Positions 17,161 through 25,549 of a stretch of DNA of 64,000 nucleotides are shown here, one piece after another; position 1 is the stretch's first letter; each line of letters starts with the position of its first letter. The translations under genes and the position numbers were made by a program. The stretch comes from Rhizobiaceae bacterium (GTDB taxonomy: Bacteria > Pseudomonadota > Alphaproteobacteria > Rhizobiales > Rhizobiaceae): contig JAMLJC010000001.1 of the NCBI GenBank assembly GCA_023953845.1, forward strand, positions 1,426,001-1,490,000, in the 5' to 3' direction. Below the pieces are notes generated by a model. The model was not told the DNA's origin. It saw nothing but the letters and a program-made list of their open reading frames with translations, and searched no databases.

Positions 17161-17772
17161 ATGCATGCATTCGACGGGCCCGGTCCCTTGCCGGACGCCA
17201 GAGGCGTCAAGAAGGAGTTGCGACGGCAGGCACTGGCGCGGCGCGACGCGCTCGACCCGTCTTGGCGCATCGAAGCATCGCTCGACATGGCCGCGATGGC
17301 GGAAGCGGCGATCGACTTCGAACCCGGCGCCGTCGTCTCCGGCTTCTGGCCGATCCGCTCCGAGGTCGACATCCGCCCCCTGATGTTCTCCCTGCGCGAG
17401 AAAGGGGCGCGGCTCTGCCTCCCCGCGATCCTCGACAAACAGACCATCGTTTTTCGGGAACTGGTGCGCGGTGCGCCGCTGGTGGACATGGGTTTCGGCA
17501 CCGCCGGGCCGGGGGCGGAGGCTGAGGTGCTCGATCCGGCCATCATGCTGGTGCCGTTGGCAGCCTTCGACCGTCGCGGCCACCGCATCGGCTACGGCGC
17601 CGGCTTCTACGACCGGGCCATCGCCAGGCTGCATGCCGCCGGCATGGCCCCGCGCCTGATCGGCGTCGCCTTCGACTGCCAGGAGGTGGAGCGCGTGCCG
17701 GATGAACCCCACGACGTGATCATATCTGAACTTCTCACCGAAAGCGGCCTGCGCCGCTTAAACCTGGCATGA
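17161..17772 (+). CDS. 5-formyltetrahydrofolate cyclo-ligase
   Basis: This 203-residue protein belongs to the 5-FTHF cyclo-ligase (MTHFS/YgfA) family, which uses ATP to turn 5-formyl-THF into 5,10-methenyl-THF. Diagnostic parts are KKELRRQALARRDAL at the N-terminus, SGFWPIRSEVDIRPL, and the ATP/substrate loop LVPLAAFDRRGHRIGYGAGFYDRAIA. In many proteobacteria this gene follows 6S RNA, but the 100-bp gap before it shows only a short GCCTGC/GCAGGC hairpin and no convincing 6S fold. The next gene follows after 53 bp, so the two may be co-transcribed. Confidence 0.93.
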   Translation: MHAFDGPGPLPDARGVKKELRRQALARRDALDPSWRIEASLDMAAMAEAAIDFEPGAVVSGFWPIRSEVDIRPLMFSLREKGARLCLPAILDKQTIVFRELVRGAPLVDMGFGTAGPGAEAEVLDPAIMLVPLAAFDRRGHRIGYGAGFYDRAIARLHAAGMAPRLIGVAFDCQEVERVPDEPHDVIISELLTESGLRRLNLA

Positions 17773-17825
17773 CTTCCCGAACCCACTGCTTGCGCGGCTT
17801 CGGTGCCTGCCGCTAGAAGGCCTGC

Positions 17826-18650
17826 ATGAGACTCCTTTTCCTCGGCGACATGGTGGGCAGGAACGGACGCACGGCCGTCTGGGAACAGCTGTCCGGGCTG
17901 ATCGCGGACTTCCGTCTGGATTTCGTCATCGTCAACGGCGAGAACGCGGCAGGCGGCTTCGGCATCACCGAGGAAATCTATCACCGCACGCTGGAGGCGG
18001 GGGCGGATGTCGTGACCACGGGCAACCACGTCTGGGACCAGCGCGAGGCGCTCGAATTCGCGCCGCGCGAAAGCCGCTTCCTGCGGCCGGCGAACTTTCC
18101 GAAAGGCACGCCCGGCAAGGGGTCGGGCCTGTTCATGGCGAAGAACGGAGCGCGCGTGCTTGTCGCCAACATTATGGGCCGCGTCTTCATGCACCCCGAT
18201 CTCGACGACCCATTCGAGTCGGCGGAAGGCATATTGCGAGACTGCCCGCTCGGCGAACAGGCCGACGCGGTGGTGATCGATTTCCATGCCGAGGCGACGT
18301 CCGAGAAGATGTGTTTCGCCCATTTCGTCGATGGCCGGGCGAGCCTTGTCGTCGGCACGCATACGCATCAGCCAACCGCCGACCACCAGATCCTCAACGG
18401 CGGCACGGGCTATCTGACGGATGCCGGCATGTGCGGCGACTACGATTCCTCGCTGGGCATGGACAAGGAGGAGCCGCTGAACCGGTTTCTCTTCAAAGTC
18501 CCACGCGGACGGTTCGAGGTCGCTGCCGGCCCCGCCACGATCTGCGGCCTCGGCGTGGATATTTCCGATCGTACGGGCCTCACGGAGCGGATCGCGCCCT
18601 TGCGGCTCGGTCCGCGGCTCGAGGAAACCGTGCCTGCTTTCTGGCGCTAG
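17826..18650 (+). CDS. TIGR00282 family metallophosphoesterase (YmdB-like)
   Basis: This 274-residue protein matches the YmdB/TIGR00282 calcineurin-like phosphoesterases. Metal-ligand motifs are MRLLFLGDMVGRNG (Asp8), VIVNGENAAGGFG, TTGNHVWDQREAL, and VVGTHTHQPTADHQIL with paired His. In Bacillus the homologue cleaves cyclic nucleotides or acts on RNA-linked signalling; its role in alphaproteobacteria is not settled. AAGG precedes the ATG. It lies downstream of the folate cyclo-ligase gene, a pairing common in Hyphomicrobiales. Confidence 0.9.
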   Translation: MRLLFLGDMVGRNGRTAVWEQLSGLIADFRLDFVIVNGENAAGGFGITEEIYHRTLEAGADVVTTGNHVWDQREALEFAPRESRFLRPANFPKGTPGKGSGLFMAKNGARVLVANIMGRVFMHPDLDDPFESAEGILRDCPLGEQADAVVIDFHAEATSEKMCFAHFVDGRASLVVGTHTHQPTADHQILNGGTGYLTDAGMCGDYDSSLGMDKEEPLNRFLFKVPRGRFEVAAGPATICGLGVDISDRTGLTERIAPLRLGPRLEETVPAFWR

Positions 18651-18679
18651 AGCAATTCCGGCGAAATCCGGATCGCTCT
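18649..18679. repeat. REP-like palindromic element
   Basis: AGAGCAATTCCGG (18649-18661) and CCGGATCGCTCT (18668-18679) form an imperfect hairpin starting in the stop codon of the previous gene. Sequences of the AGAGCAATTCC type are common dispersed palindromes in Rhizobiales. It may also act as a transcript end. Confidence 0.45.
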
Positions 18680-18792
18680 GGAACGCCTTGTAGTAGATTG
18701 TCGGAAATTCCACTGCCGAGACATTGACGAGCGGCCTTGCGCTCCCTACCTCACGCCGCAATTTCCCATTGCGAGAAGCGAGCTTCCCCAGA

Positions 18793-19563
18793 ATGCCGAT
18801 CGTCGACTTCCTGGCGCCCTATTTCGCCTTTGTGAACGATCCGACGGCATGGGTGGCCTTGCTCACGCTGGTCGTGCTCGAGATCGTTCTCGGCATCGAC
18901 AATCTGATCTTCATCTCCATCCTCACCAACAAGCTGCCCAAGGAACAGCAGGCGCGGGCAAGACGCCTCGGCATCGGCGCGGCTTTGGTGATGCGGCTGG
19001 TGCTGCTCGCCACGATCTCCTTCATCGTCCAGTTGACCCGGCCGGTCTTCACGCTCTTCGACCACGGTTTTTCGTGGCGCGATCTCATCCTTATCGCAGG
19101 CGGCCTGTTCCTCGTCTGGAAGGCGACCAAGGAGATCCACCACACCGTCGACCCGCAGGACCACAAGGATTCCATGATCGGGGAGACGCTTCAGCTTTCG
19201 ATGGGCGGTGCCATCTTCCAGATCCTGCTGCTGGATCTCGTCTTCTCGGTGGACTCCATCATCACCGCGGTCGGCATGACCGACGAGATCGCGATCATGT
19301 ACATCGCCGTCATCGCGGCCGTGACCGTCATGATGCTGGCGGCCAATCCGCTCGCCAATTTCATCGCGAAGAACCCGACCATCGTCATGCTGGCGCTGGG
19401 CTTCCTGCTGATGATCGGCATGACGCTGATCGCCGACGGCATGGGCTATCATGTGCCGAAGGGCTACATCTACGCGGCGATGGGTTTTTCCGCGCTGGTG
19501 GAAGCGCTCAACATGCTGGCGCGGCGGCGCAAGGCCAAGCCAGGCTCGGCGCGCGAGCACTGA
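18793..19563 (+). CDS. TerC family integral membrane protein
   Basis: This 256-residue protein has about seven membrane segments and the two family signatures with buried acidic residues, VVLEIVLGIDNLIF and LDLVFSVDSIITAVGM. TerC/Alx/YjbE proteins are linked to metal homeostasis, including manganese export, and to tellurite resistance. There is no ter operon here, so a metal-transport role is more likely. The frame is open to a TTG at 18724, but ATG 18793 begins a typical TerC N-terminus. No yybP-ykoY (manganese) riboswitch is visible in the 140-bp leader. Confidence 0.88.
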   Translation: MPIVDFLAPYFAFVNDPTAWVALLTLVVLEIVLGIDNLIFISILTNKLPKEQQARARRLGIGAALVMRLVLLATISFIVQLTRPVFTLFDHGFSWRDLILIAGGLFLVWKATKEIHHTVDPQDHKDSMIGETLQLSMGGAIFQILLLDLVFSVDSIITAVGMTDEIAIMYIAVIAAVTVMMLAANPLANFIAKNPTIVMLALGFLLMIGMTLIADGMGYHVPKGYIYAAMGFSALVEALNMLARRRKAKPGSAREH

Positions 19564-19731
19564 ACAAAGGCCTCGTGACTCTGGCCGCGAGCCTCCTGCG
19601 TCAGTCGTGTTTGATGACCATGGTCCTAAGCGCTGAAAATTCGTAAAGGGCCTCAAAGCCCGCGCGGCGGCGGCTCGCTTCTTCAACGGCGGGTCTTGCT
19701 TTTTTGGACTAGCCGGCTGTCTCGCGCCGTA

Positions 19732-21171
19732 TCAGCGGGCCGGCAGGAGACCCCTGACAATGTCGGCGAGACGTTTGGCTGCCGGCTCGATATGGCGCTC
19801 CTGCACTGCGGCGAAACCCAGATGCAGCGCATTGGGAGCCGGCGCCCGAACGGCGTAGAACGAGAGCGGCCTGACATGCAGGGATTGCCTGGAAGCCTCG
19901 TACTGGACGAGATGCGCAGGTACGCCCGCCGGCAGCGACAGGACCATGTTCATGCCCCCCGGAGGACCGGCGGATCGGGTAATATCGCCCATATGCTGGT
20001 TGAGCGCTTCCACCAGCAATTGCTGGCGATGCCTGTAGACCAGCCGCGCCTTGCGGATGTGCTTTGCATAGAGGCCCTGATCGATGAAATCGGCAAGGGC
20101 CGCCTGCAAATGCAGCGGCGGTTCCAGTCCGTTCATGAACACCGCCCGCTCGGCTGCCGCCACCATGTCCTCCGGTACGACGAAGAAGGCTGTTCTGAGG
20201 CTCGGGAAGAGCGTCTTGGAGAAAGTGCCGACATAGATCACGCGCCCATGCGGATCGGACCGCTGCAGCGCAACCAGCGGCTGCCCCACATAGCGGAACT
20301 CGCTGTCGTAATCATCCTCGATGATCCAGGCGTTCTCGCGCCTCGCCCACTCGATCAGCCTGCGCGCCCGGCTTTCCGCCAGCCGGGCGCCTGTCGGCAT
20401 CTGATGCGTCGGCGTGACATAGGCCATCTTCGCCGACGGCAGGAACGGTTCCACCACCAGCCCGTCTCCGTCGACCGGTATCGCGACCACCTCCAGTCCC
20501 AGTCCCTTCACGACCTCGCCGACGATAAAATAGCCGGGGTCTTCCACGAGGCAGCGGTCGCCCGGTTTCGCCAGCATGCGGCAGAGGGCCGAAAGGGCGC
20601 CACGAGCCGAACTGGTGACGAGCACCTGCCGCGGCTCGCATATCAGTCCGCGCGCGACCACGAGATGTTCAGCCAGCGCTCGGCGAAGTGCGGCAAATCC
20701 TCCGATATGAATGCTCTCCCCGGCCAGATCGGCCGTCATCTGGCGATAGCGGCTGCTGAGCAGCCGACCCCACCGTTCCGCGGGAAAGAGATCGAATGCC
20801 GGCATGCCCGGGGAAAACGCCGGATAGGGAGGCGGCATCTCGCCCCGGTTCTGAACACTTCCCTCCGGCGGTGAAGCGGTACGCGGATGTCGCTGCACGA
20901 CCATCGGAGCAGCCACGGTGCTCACGAAGGTCGCCGACCGCCCTCTCACTTCCAGCAGGCTCTCACCAAGCAGCCTGTCGTACACCGCCGTGACGGTGCC
21001 GCGCGACACGCCAAGATCCTTGGCGAGCGACCGGGACGAAGGCAACGCCATGCCGCTCGGCATTTCGCCTTGCATGATCGCATTGCGCAGCTGCTGCGCC
21101 ATCTGCTCCTGCAAGGGCTCGGCCCTCGCGCGGTCCAGATCAAGCCAGTCGAGAAGAGCCCGACGCCGCAT
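19732..21171 (-). CDS. MocR/PdxR-type GntR regulator with aminotransferase domain
   Basis: This 479-residue fusion has an N-terminal GntR winged helix (LPSSRSLAKDLGVSRGTVTAVYDRL, 44-68). It is joined to a fold-type I aminotransferase domain with IIEDDYDSEFRY (283-294) and PLP-binding K319 in VGTFSKTLFPSL. MocR regulators bind PLP or amino compounds and usually control an adjacent divergent gene such as pdxST, gabT or ddl. Here the divergent side has no enzyme gene, only a possible 38-codon ORF and a terminator. The frame extends to 21258, but ATG 21171 has GGGA upstream and gives a standard N-terminus. Ligand unknown. Confidence 0.88.
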   Translation of the reverse strand: MRRRALLDWLDLDRARAEPLQEQMAQQLRNAIMQGEMPSGMALPSSRSLAKDLGVSRGTVTAVYDRLLGESLLEVRGRSATFVSTVAAPMVVQRHPRTASPPEGSVQNRGEMPPPYPAFSPGMPAFDLFPAERWGRLLSSRYRQMTADLAGESIHIGGFAALRRALAEHLVVARGLICEPRQVLVTSSARGALSALCRMLAKPGDRCLVEDPGYFIVGEVVKGLGLEVVAIPVDGDGLVVEPFLPSAKMAYVTPTHQMPTGARLAESRARRLIEWARRENAWIIEDDYDSEFRYVGQPLVALQRSDPHGRVIYVGTFSKTLFPSLRTAFFVVPEDMVAAAERAVFMNGLEPPLHLQAALADFIDQGLYAKHIRKARLVYRHRQQLLVEALNQHMGDITRSAGPPGGMNMVLSLPAGVPAHLVQYEASRQSLHVRPLSFYAVRAPAPNALHLGFAAVQERHIEPAAKRLADIVRGLLPAR

Positions 21172-21323
21172 GCCGATCCCTATCCGGCACAAACGCGAGC
21201 CGAACGAGGCGTGCTGTAACACCGGGCTGAAAATCTCCGCCGGACTCCGGCGCGACAAGTCCGCTGTCTCATCGCCGTACGACTCCCTGCGGGAAACTGT
21301 TTGGGACAGGGTGGAAGGCTTCG

Positions 21324-21440
21324 ATGGATATTTTTACCGACGGGCAGGACTGGCCTGCACTCGCCCGGCACGCCGCCCAAATCCCATCGAGCCTCGCGGC
21401 AATCCTGCCGTTTCGCCTCGCCAGCCGTCGGTCGGAATAA
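21324..21440 (+). CDS. Possible 38-residue small ORF divergent from the MocR gene
   Basis: ATG 21324 is preceded by GGAAGG at five bases and opens a 38-codon frame ending in TAA. It begins MDIFTDGQDWPALARHAAQ and ends RLASRRSE. Third positions are about 73% G/C, compatible with coding but not decisive. A clean plus-strand terminator follows at 21507. I recognise no family. It could be a small peptide gene, a leader, a remnant of a lost MocR target, or chance. Confidence 0.3.
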   Translation: MDIFTDGQDWPALARHAAQIPSSLAAILPFRLASRRSE

Positions 21441-21506
21441 TCCAATCTGGTCGGACATTGCTCTAAACAAGCCTTCCGCCGGAAAATGCGATCATGAACT
21501 TTTTCC

Positions 21507-21537
21507 GTCCCGATTGACATCGGGACAGCTTTTTTTG
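21507..21537 (+). terminator. Plus-strand terminator with no annotated gene before it
   Basis: GTCCCGAT (21507-21514) and ATCGGGAC (21519-21526) form a perfect 8-bp stem with loop TGAC, followed by AGC and seven T. On the minus strand an A-rich tract follows instead, so it acts only rightward. This implies a transcript from the 21172-21506 gap. Confidence 0.75.
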
Positions 21538-21700
21538 TTTCGGCTGCGTCAGTATTCTACATACATCGCAAACATGCTTGCGCAGTTGCTTCGCAATTGC
21601 ATTGCCATTCAAGCCTCGCGCCCGATGCTCCTGACCCCATACGAATTGCACGATCGGTCGGGTGGGCAGAGGAACGCCGCCTTTCGGCGTAGCAAGCGGC

Positions 21701-21732
21701 GAAGGGCTGCCGTTCCTCGTCGGCAGCCCTTC
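21701..21732 (-). terminator. Hairpin just after the RsaA-like gene
   Basis: GAAGGGCTGCCG (21701-21712) pairs perfectly with CGGCAGCCCTTC (21721-21732), starting six bases past the minus-strand stop. No T run follows on the minus strand, so it may protect the 3' end rather than terminate alone. Confidence 0.45.
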
Positions 21733-21737
21733 CCGGA

Positions 21738-23366
21738 TCAGATGAAGTTGAAGGGTATGAAATCAGCGCTGGTGGTCGCCTCGAAGACCGCGACCAGATG
21801 GACGTCGTCGGGCGACACCTGTCCGGCGGCGTTTGTCGATACGTAGAACGCCTGCGAGTTCGCGCCGTTCTGGATGATCACGACCACGTCGCGGTCGGCG
21901 CCGATCGCCAGCTTGCCCGCGCCGCTGCCGACCCTCTGCTCGATCTCCTGCTCGGTGTTTATGTCGGCATCATTGTCGAAGATGATCACGTTGCTCGCCG
22001 TGGCATCCACGCCGGTGCCCGCAATCGTTCCGGTCGGCACTTCCAGCACCACCGCCGGACCGCCGAGGAATGCCGTGAAATCCGCCCTGTCGCCGTTCAG
22101 GCCAGGATCGAAGCCGCCATTCGCCGCGAGCGTATCCCTGCCGTTCGCCGTGAAGGTTCCCTCGAACACGACACGATCGCTGCCGCCGCTGGTGATTATG
22201 AAATCGTCGCCACCGCCGCCCCGGATGACATCATTGCCGCCGAAGCCATTGATGATGTCGTTGCCGTTGCCGCCGCTGATCGTGTCGGCGACGGGCGATC
22301 CACCGAGGATATCGTTGCCAGCGCCGCCGGTGATGGTGCGGCCGAGATTGTCGATCGCATCCGCAAATATGATCTGGACGCCGACCGGCGTGCTCGTCAG
22401 ACCGCTGGCGTCGACGGTCGTGATGCCCGTGGTCTCGATACCTGTGAAATTCGGCGGAGCGTTGCTCAGCGTGCCGTCGAGATCGAGGAACCTCGCTCCC
22501 TTGACGTTGGTCATGTCGATATCACCGCCATTGTAGGTGGTGAAATCGATCTCGATCCGCTCCAGCCCGTTCATCGAACGCAGGTTCAGCGGCGTGCCGC
22601 CCTGCGCGGTGATCTGGACGACATCAGTGTCGCCGGAGGACGGATCGCTCAGCGCATCGCCAACGGTCAGCGTGGTGCTCGATGCCTGCACGATCTCCGC
22701 GGCGCTCGTGAACTTGAAGTCGAACGCATTTTCAGGACCGTTGCGGAAAGCGCCCTGCGCATCGGCGAAATCCCGCCCCGGCGTCAGCAGGAATGTGGTG
22801 GGCGCACCCTGCACGATGCTCTGGCCGAGCAAGGTCGAAGCACCGTCCGGCGTGACGTCGGCGACGACTTGTGTGACCGCCGTCGCGTATTTGCCGACGC
22901 CCGCCTTGATCGCCTCGTTGATGATCGAGCCAAGCGCCACGATCTTCGTGGCCTGGTCGAGCGGAATTCCGCCCGGCACCACGCGCTCCAGCGCCACGGC
23001 CTGATAAAAGCTCTGGGAGTTGAGGAAGAACTGGATGGCGGCTTCGACGTTGATGCCGGCCGCCTGGGCCTGCGCGACACCGACGATTTCCTCATATGCC
23101 GTCCGGATGGTCTGCTCGAACGTCAGGGCGCCGAATTTCTGCTGGAACTGGAGGGCGCCGGCCCCGACCGAGCCCAGATTGTTCGCAAAGTTTATGAAGC
23201 GGTTCTCCTGGTTGAACTGCGCGTAATAGGGATCGCTCAGGTCGGTCGAGTTGGCAGGCGATTCGATAAGGAACTCGAATCCTCCCGCATTTGGAATTGA
23301 GCCGGTGAAGAACTGATATGTGCCTGCCACGACGCGAACGTCGTCCGATCTTGTAAACCAGACCAT
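21738..23366 (-). CDS. RTX protein with RsaA-like S-layer anchoring domain
   Basis: This 542-residue protein has no signal peptide. Residues 14-100 (GTYQFFTGSIPNAGGFEFL, then YYAQFNQENRFINFANNL and FEQTIRTAYEEIVG) run closely parallel to the N-terminal part of Caulobacter RsaA, which holds that S-layer on lipopolysaccharide. Residues 347-397 hold calcium-binding RTX nonapeptides (GGAGNDILGG, GGNGNDIING, GGNDVIRGGGGDD). RTX proteins of this build leave by a type I secretion system using an uncleaved C-terminal signal. No ABC exporter or membrane-fusion gene is in the window. ATG is preceded by GAGGAG. Likely a secreted, cell-surface protein; S-layer formation itself is inference. Confidence 0.85.
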   Translation of the reverse strand: MVWFTRSDDVRVVAGTYQFFTGSIPNAGGFEFLIESPANSTDLSDPYYAQFNQENRFINFANNLGSVGAGALQFQQKFGALTFEQTIRTAYEEIVGVAQAQAAGINVEAAIQFFLNSQSFYQAVALERVVPGGIPLDQATKIVALGSIINEAIKAGVGKYATAVTQVVADVTPDGASTLLGQSIVQGAPTTFLLTPGRDFADAQGAFRNGPENAFDFKFTSAAEIVQASSTTLTVGDALSDPSSGDTDVVQITAQGGTPLNLRSMNGLERIEIDFTTYNGGDIDMTNVKGARFLDLDGTLSNAPPNFTGIETTGITTVDASGLTSTPVGVQIIFADAIDNLGRTITGGAGNDILGGSPVADTISGGNGNDIINGFGGNDVIRGGGGDDFIITSGGSDRVVFEGTFTANGRDTLAANGGFDPGLNGDRADFTAFLGGPAVVLEVPTGTIAGTGVDATASNVIIFDNDADINTEQEIEQRVGSGAGKLAIGADRDVVVIIQNGANSQAFYVSTNAAGQVSPDDVHLVAVFEATTSADFIPFNFI

Positions 23367-23849
23367 TGCATTGCTCCTCTCTAGCTTGGCTAAAGTATTT
23401 CCAAGAGGATATTGCGGACGGGTTTGGAGAGCCGAGAAGGTCCAGTTTTTTCGAATCTCGGCAGGCCAGAGCGTGCTCGATATGCGACGGGCCTGCGCAG
23501 CGGCGGCAGCTTTGTCCTAGGAGCTAGGCAGTCGACGGCTGACCTGAAGAGGATATTGATTAATCATAACAAAGGCTTCGGCCGCGTAGCCGGACGCATT
23601 ATGAGCGAGCCGGCCGCGATATGTCCCTCGGTTCCCTTGGCGGTTGGCCACGGAACACCCGGCCGGCAATGATCACATCAACGTCATTAAGCGATTTTGG
23701 CTATATGCCAGAACTGCGCATACACTTGCAGAAACATGGCCAAAAACTTCTTCCGACCACTGTTCTGAAGTGCCTCTGAACGAAGTCCGCAATGCCTCAG
23801 CAGACGGGATCGCAGACATCCAGATCAGCGAGGCATGGTCCATAAGAGA
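23367..23849. other. Gene-free region upstream of the RsaA-like gene
   Basis: About 480 bp without a credible gene. It is more AT-rich than its surroundings (for example TTGATTAATCATAAC near 23556), as expected for a promoter region of a highly expressed surface protein. I find no FNR box, repeat or RNA gene in it. Confidence 0.4.
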
Positions 23850-23850
23850 A

Positions 23851-23888
23851 AGCGCGGCCGGCGCTCCTGGCGCCGGCCGCGCTTTTTT
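23851..23888. terminator. Strong terminator after the cytochrome c peroxidase gene
   Basis: A perfect 13-bp GC-rich stem (23852-23864 with 23870-23882) with loop TCCTG is followed by six T on the plus strand and by CTTTCTCTTAT on the minus strand. The peroxidase gene ends 20 bp away on the minus strand. Confidence 0.8.
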
Positions 23889-23907
23889 CAAGCCTATGTG
23901 TCTGGTC

Positions 23908-24957
23908 CTATTTGACCTCACCCGTGGGCCGCGGCGTCGTCGCCGTTTCGGCGGGCAGGATCGGATACACGATCTGCGGAACGGTGCCGGTCAGCGAGTC
24001 GAGAAACGCCGTGATCGCCTCGACTTCATTGTCGTTGAGATCCTCACCCAGTTGCGAGGTGCCCATGATTGCGACGGCCTGCTTCAGATCCCAAACCTTG
24101 CCCGAATGGAAGTAGGGCGCGGTGACGGCGATGTTGCGCAGCGGCGCGGCGCGGAAGACATAGGAATCGTCCGCTGTCGCGGTGACGGCGAAGCGGCCCT
24201 TGTCGCCCGCCGGCAGGACGTCGGCGCCGGGCTTCTCGACCAGACCGAACGGATAGTAGCCGGTGCCGCCGACATTGATGCCGTTGTGGCAGGATGCGCA
24301 GCCCTTCTCGATGAACAGGTCGAGGCCGGCCTTCTGCACGTCGGTCAGCGCGCCGTCGTCACCGTTGAGGAACGCGTCGAATGGAGCGGGCGTGATCAGC
24401 GTCGCCTCGAATGCCTCGATCGCCTTGGCGAAATTGTCGAAGCTGACCGGGTCCGCCTCGTTCTGGAATGCCGCCTTGAACCAGTCGACATATTGCGGCA
24501 TCGAATTCAGCGTTGCCACGACGTTTGTCGGCGTATTCGCCATCTCGACGCCGGCCTGGACGGGACCTTTTGCCTGGGCCTTCAGATCCTCGGCGCGTCC
24601 GTCCCAGAACTGGGCTTCGTTGAACACCGCGTTCAGCGCGGTTGGCGCATTGCGCGGGCCCTTCTGCCAACCGTGTCCGATCGACGTCTCGAGATTGTCA
24701 TCGCCACCGGTCGCCAAATTGTGACAGGAGTTGCAGGAGAAGACGCCTGAGGCGGACATGCGCGGATCGAAGAACAGCGCCTTGCCGAGCGTGATCTTCT
24801 CCGGTGTGATCGGATTCTCACTCACGGCGGGCGTGGTCGACGGCAACGGCTTGAAGACATCGAGCGCTTTTGTGCGGAGTTCGTTGGCGTGCGCAGCGCC
24901 CATGAAGCATGCTGCTACGGACGCGGCCAACACGATACGCAGAGTGCTTCTTTTCAT
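23908..24957 (-). CDS. Di-haem cytochrome c peroxidase
   Basis: This 349-residue periplasmic protein has a signal peptide (to about AAHA, residue 24) and two haem c sites, CNSCH (75-79) and CASCH (220-224). It belongs to the CcpA/MauG family that reduces hydrogen peroxide with electrons from cytochrome c. ALFFDPRMSASG before the first haem and APYFHSGKVWDLKQAV near the C-terminus are typical of the peroxidase branch. The true ATG (24957, preceded by GAGTGAGG) lies inside a longer frame. A FixK/FNR-type box is centred 95 bp upstream, consistent with the oxygen control known for such peroxidases. Confidence 0.92.
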   Translation of the reverse strand: MKRSTLRIVLAASVAACFMGAAHANELRTKALDVFKPLPSTTPAVSENPITPEKITLGKALFFDPRMSASGVFSCNSCHNLATGGDDNLETSIGHGWQKGPRNAPTALNAVFNEAQFWDGRAEDLKAQAKGPVQAGVEMANTPTNVVATLNSMPQYVDWFKAAFQNEADPVSFDNFAKAIEAFEATLITPAPFDAFLNGDDGALTDVQKAGLDLFIEKGCASCHNGINVGGTGYYPFGLVEKPGADVLPAGDKGRFAVTATADDSYVFRAAPLRNIAVTAPYFHSGKVWDLKQAVAIMGTSQLGEDLNDNEVEAITAFLDSLTGTVPQIVYPILPAETATTPRPTGEVK

Positions 24958-25045
24958 AATAAACCTCACTCTTTTTGCCAAGTTTTCATCAATCGAGGAT
25001 CTTCGCATTTCCAGGAAACCGTAGCTTGCGAGCACCTGCGGGATG

Positions 25046-25059
25046 TTGACTTGGATCAA
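25046..25059. promoter_or_regulatory. FNR/FixK-type box upstream of the peroxidase gene
   Basis: TTGACTTGGATCAA (minus strand TTGAT-N4-GTCAA) matches the rhizobial FixK/FnrN form. Its centre places a class II start near 25011, leaving a 54-nt leader to ATG 24957. TACGGT at 25019-25024 on the minus strand could serve as a weak -10. Confidence 0.65.
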
Positions 25060-25354
25060 TACGTCGCTTGATTGTTTTCACTGTCGGCGGAGGACAAATT
25101 TCATCTGGCCGGCGCAAGAAAGTTGACGCAGCGGCAAGGGGAGGGAGAGACTTTTTACAGCAAGGTGACATCCGGGCGCGACCAGACGGCCGCTCATTCC
25201 CGGTCGTTCTGCAAAATCCCGGATAGTATTGGATATTCGAGTGGTGGTGGTGGGAGGTGAAACCTCGAACCGGAACGAGGCCGCGACTGCGGCCCCGGGC
25301 TTTCGCCTGCCCATCGGAGGCGTGAGCGAAGCGAACTGCCGTGAGATATGGAAA

Positions 25355-25431
25355 TGGTGATCCCGACAGGAATCGAACCTGTGACCTACAGATTAGGAAT
25401 CTGCCGCTCTATCCTACTGAGCTACGGGACC
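25355..25431 (-). tRNA. tRNA-Arg (anticodon CCT)
   Basis: On the minus strand a 77-nt cloverleaf begins GGTCCCG and ends CGGGATC-A-CCA, giving a 7-bp acceptor stem with an encoded CCA. The T arm reads ACAGG-TTCGATT-CCTGT. The anticodon stem GCAGA/TCTGT holds loop TTCCTAA, so the anticodon is CCT (25395-25397), reading AGG codons. The flanks 25060-25354 and 25432-25549 hold no gene. Confidence 0.95.
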
Positions 25432-25549
25432 ACGCGGACGCACTCATACATACTTTCGAACTGTTCGCCAACCGCCGGAATCGCGCCCGGCGGACCTTTT
25501 CATTGACGTCCGGCAGCCGGCCGGAGCGGCTTTCCTGAAAAGCGCCGGA

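Noticed and set aside
19640..19705. Terminator after the TerC gene ending in a T run at 19700
   Set aside because: The stem is short and imperfect; the T run alone is not enough to call it.
21798..23300. A 500-residue open frame antisense to the RTX gene
   Set aside because: It is a shadow of the RTX repeats; the minus-strand gene has a ribosome site and clear homology.
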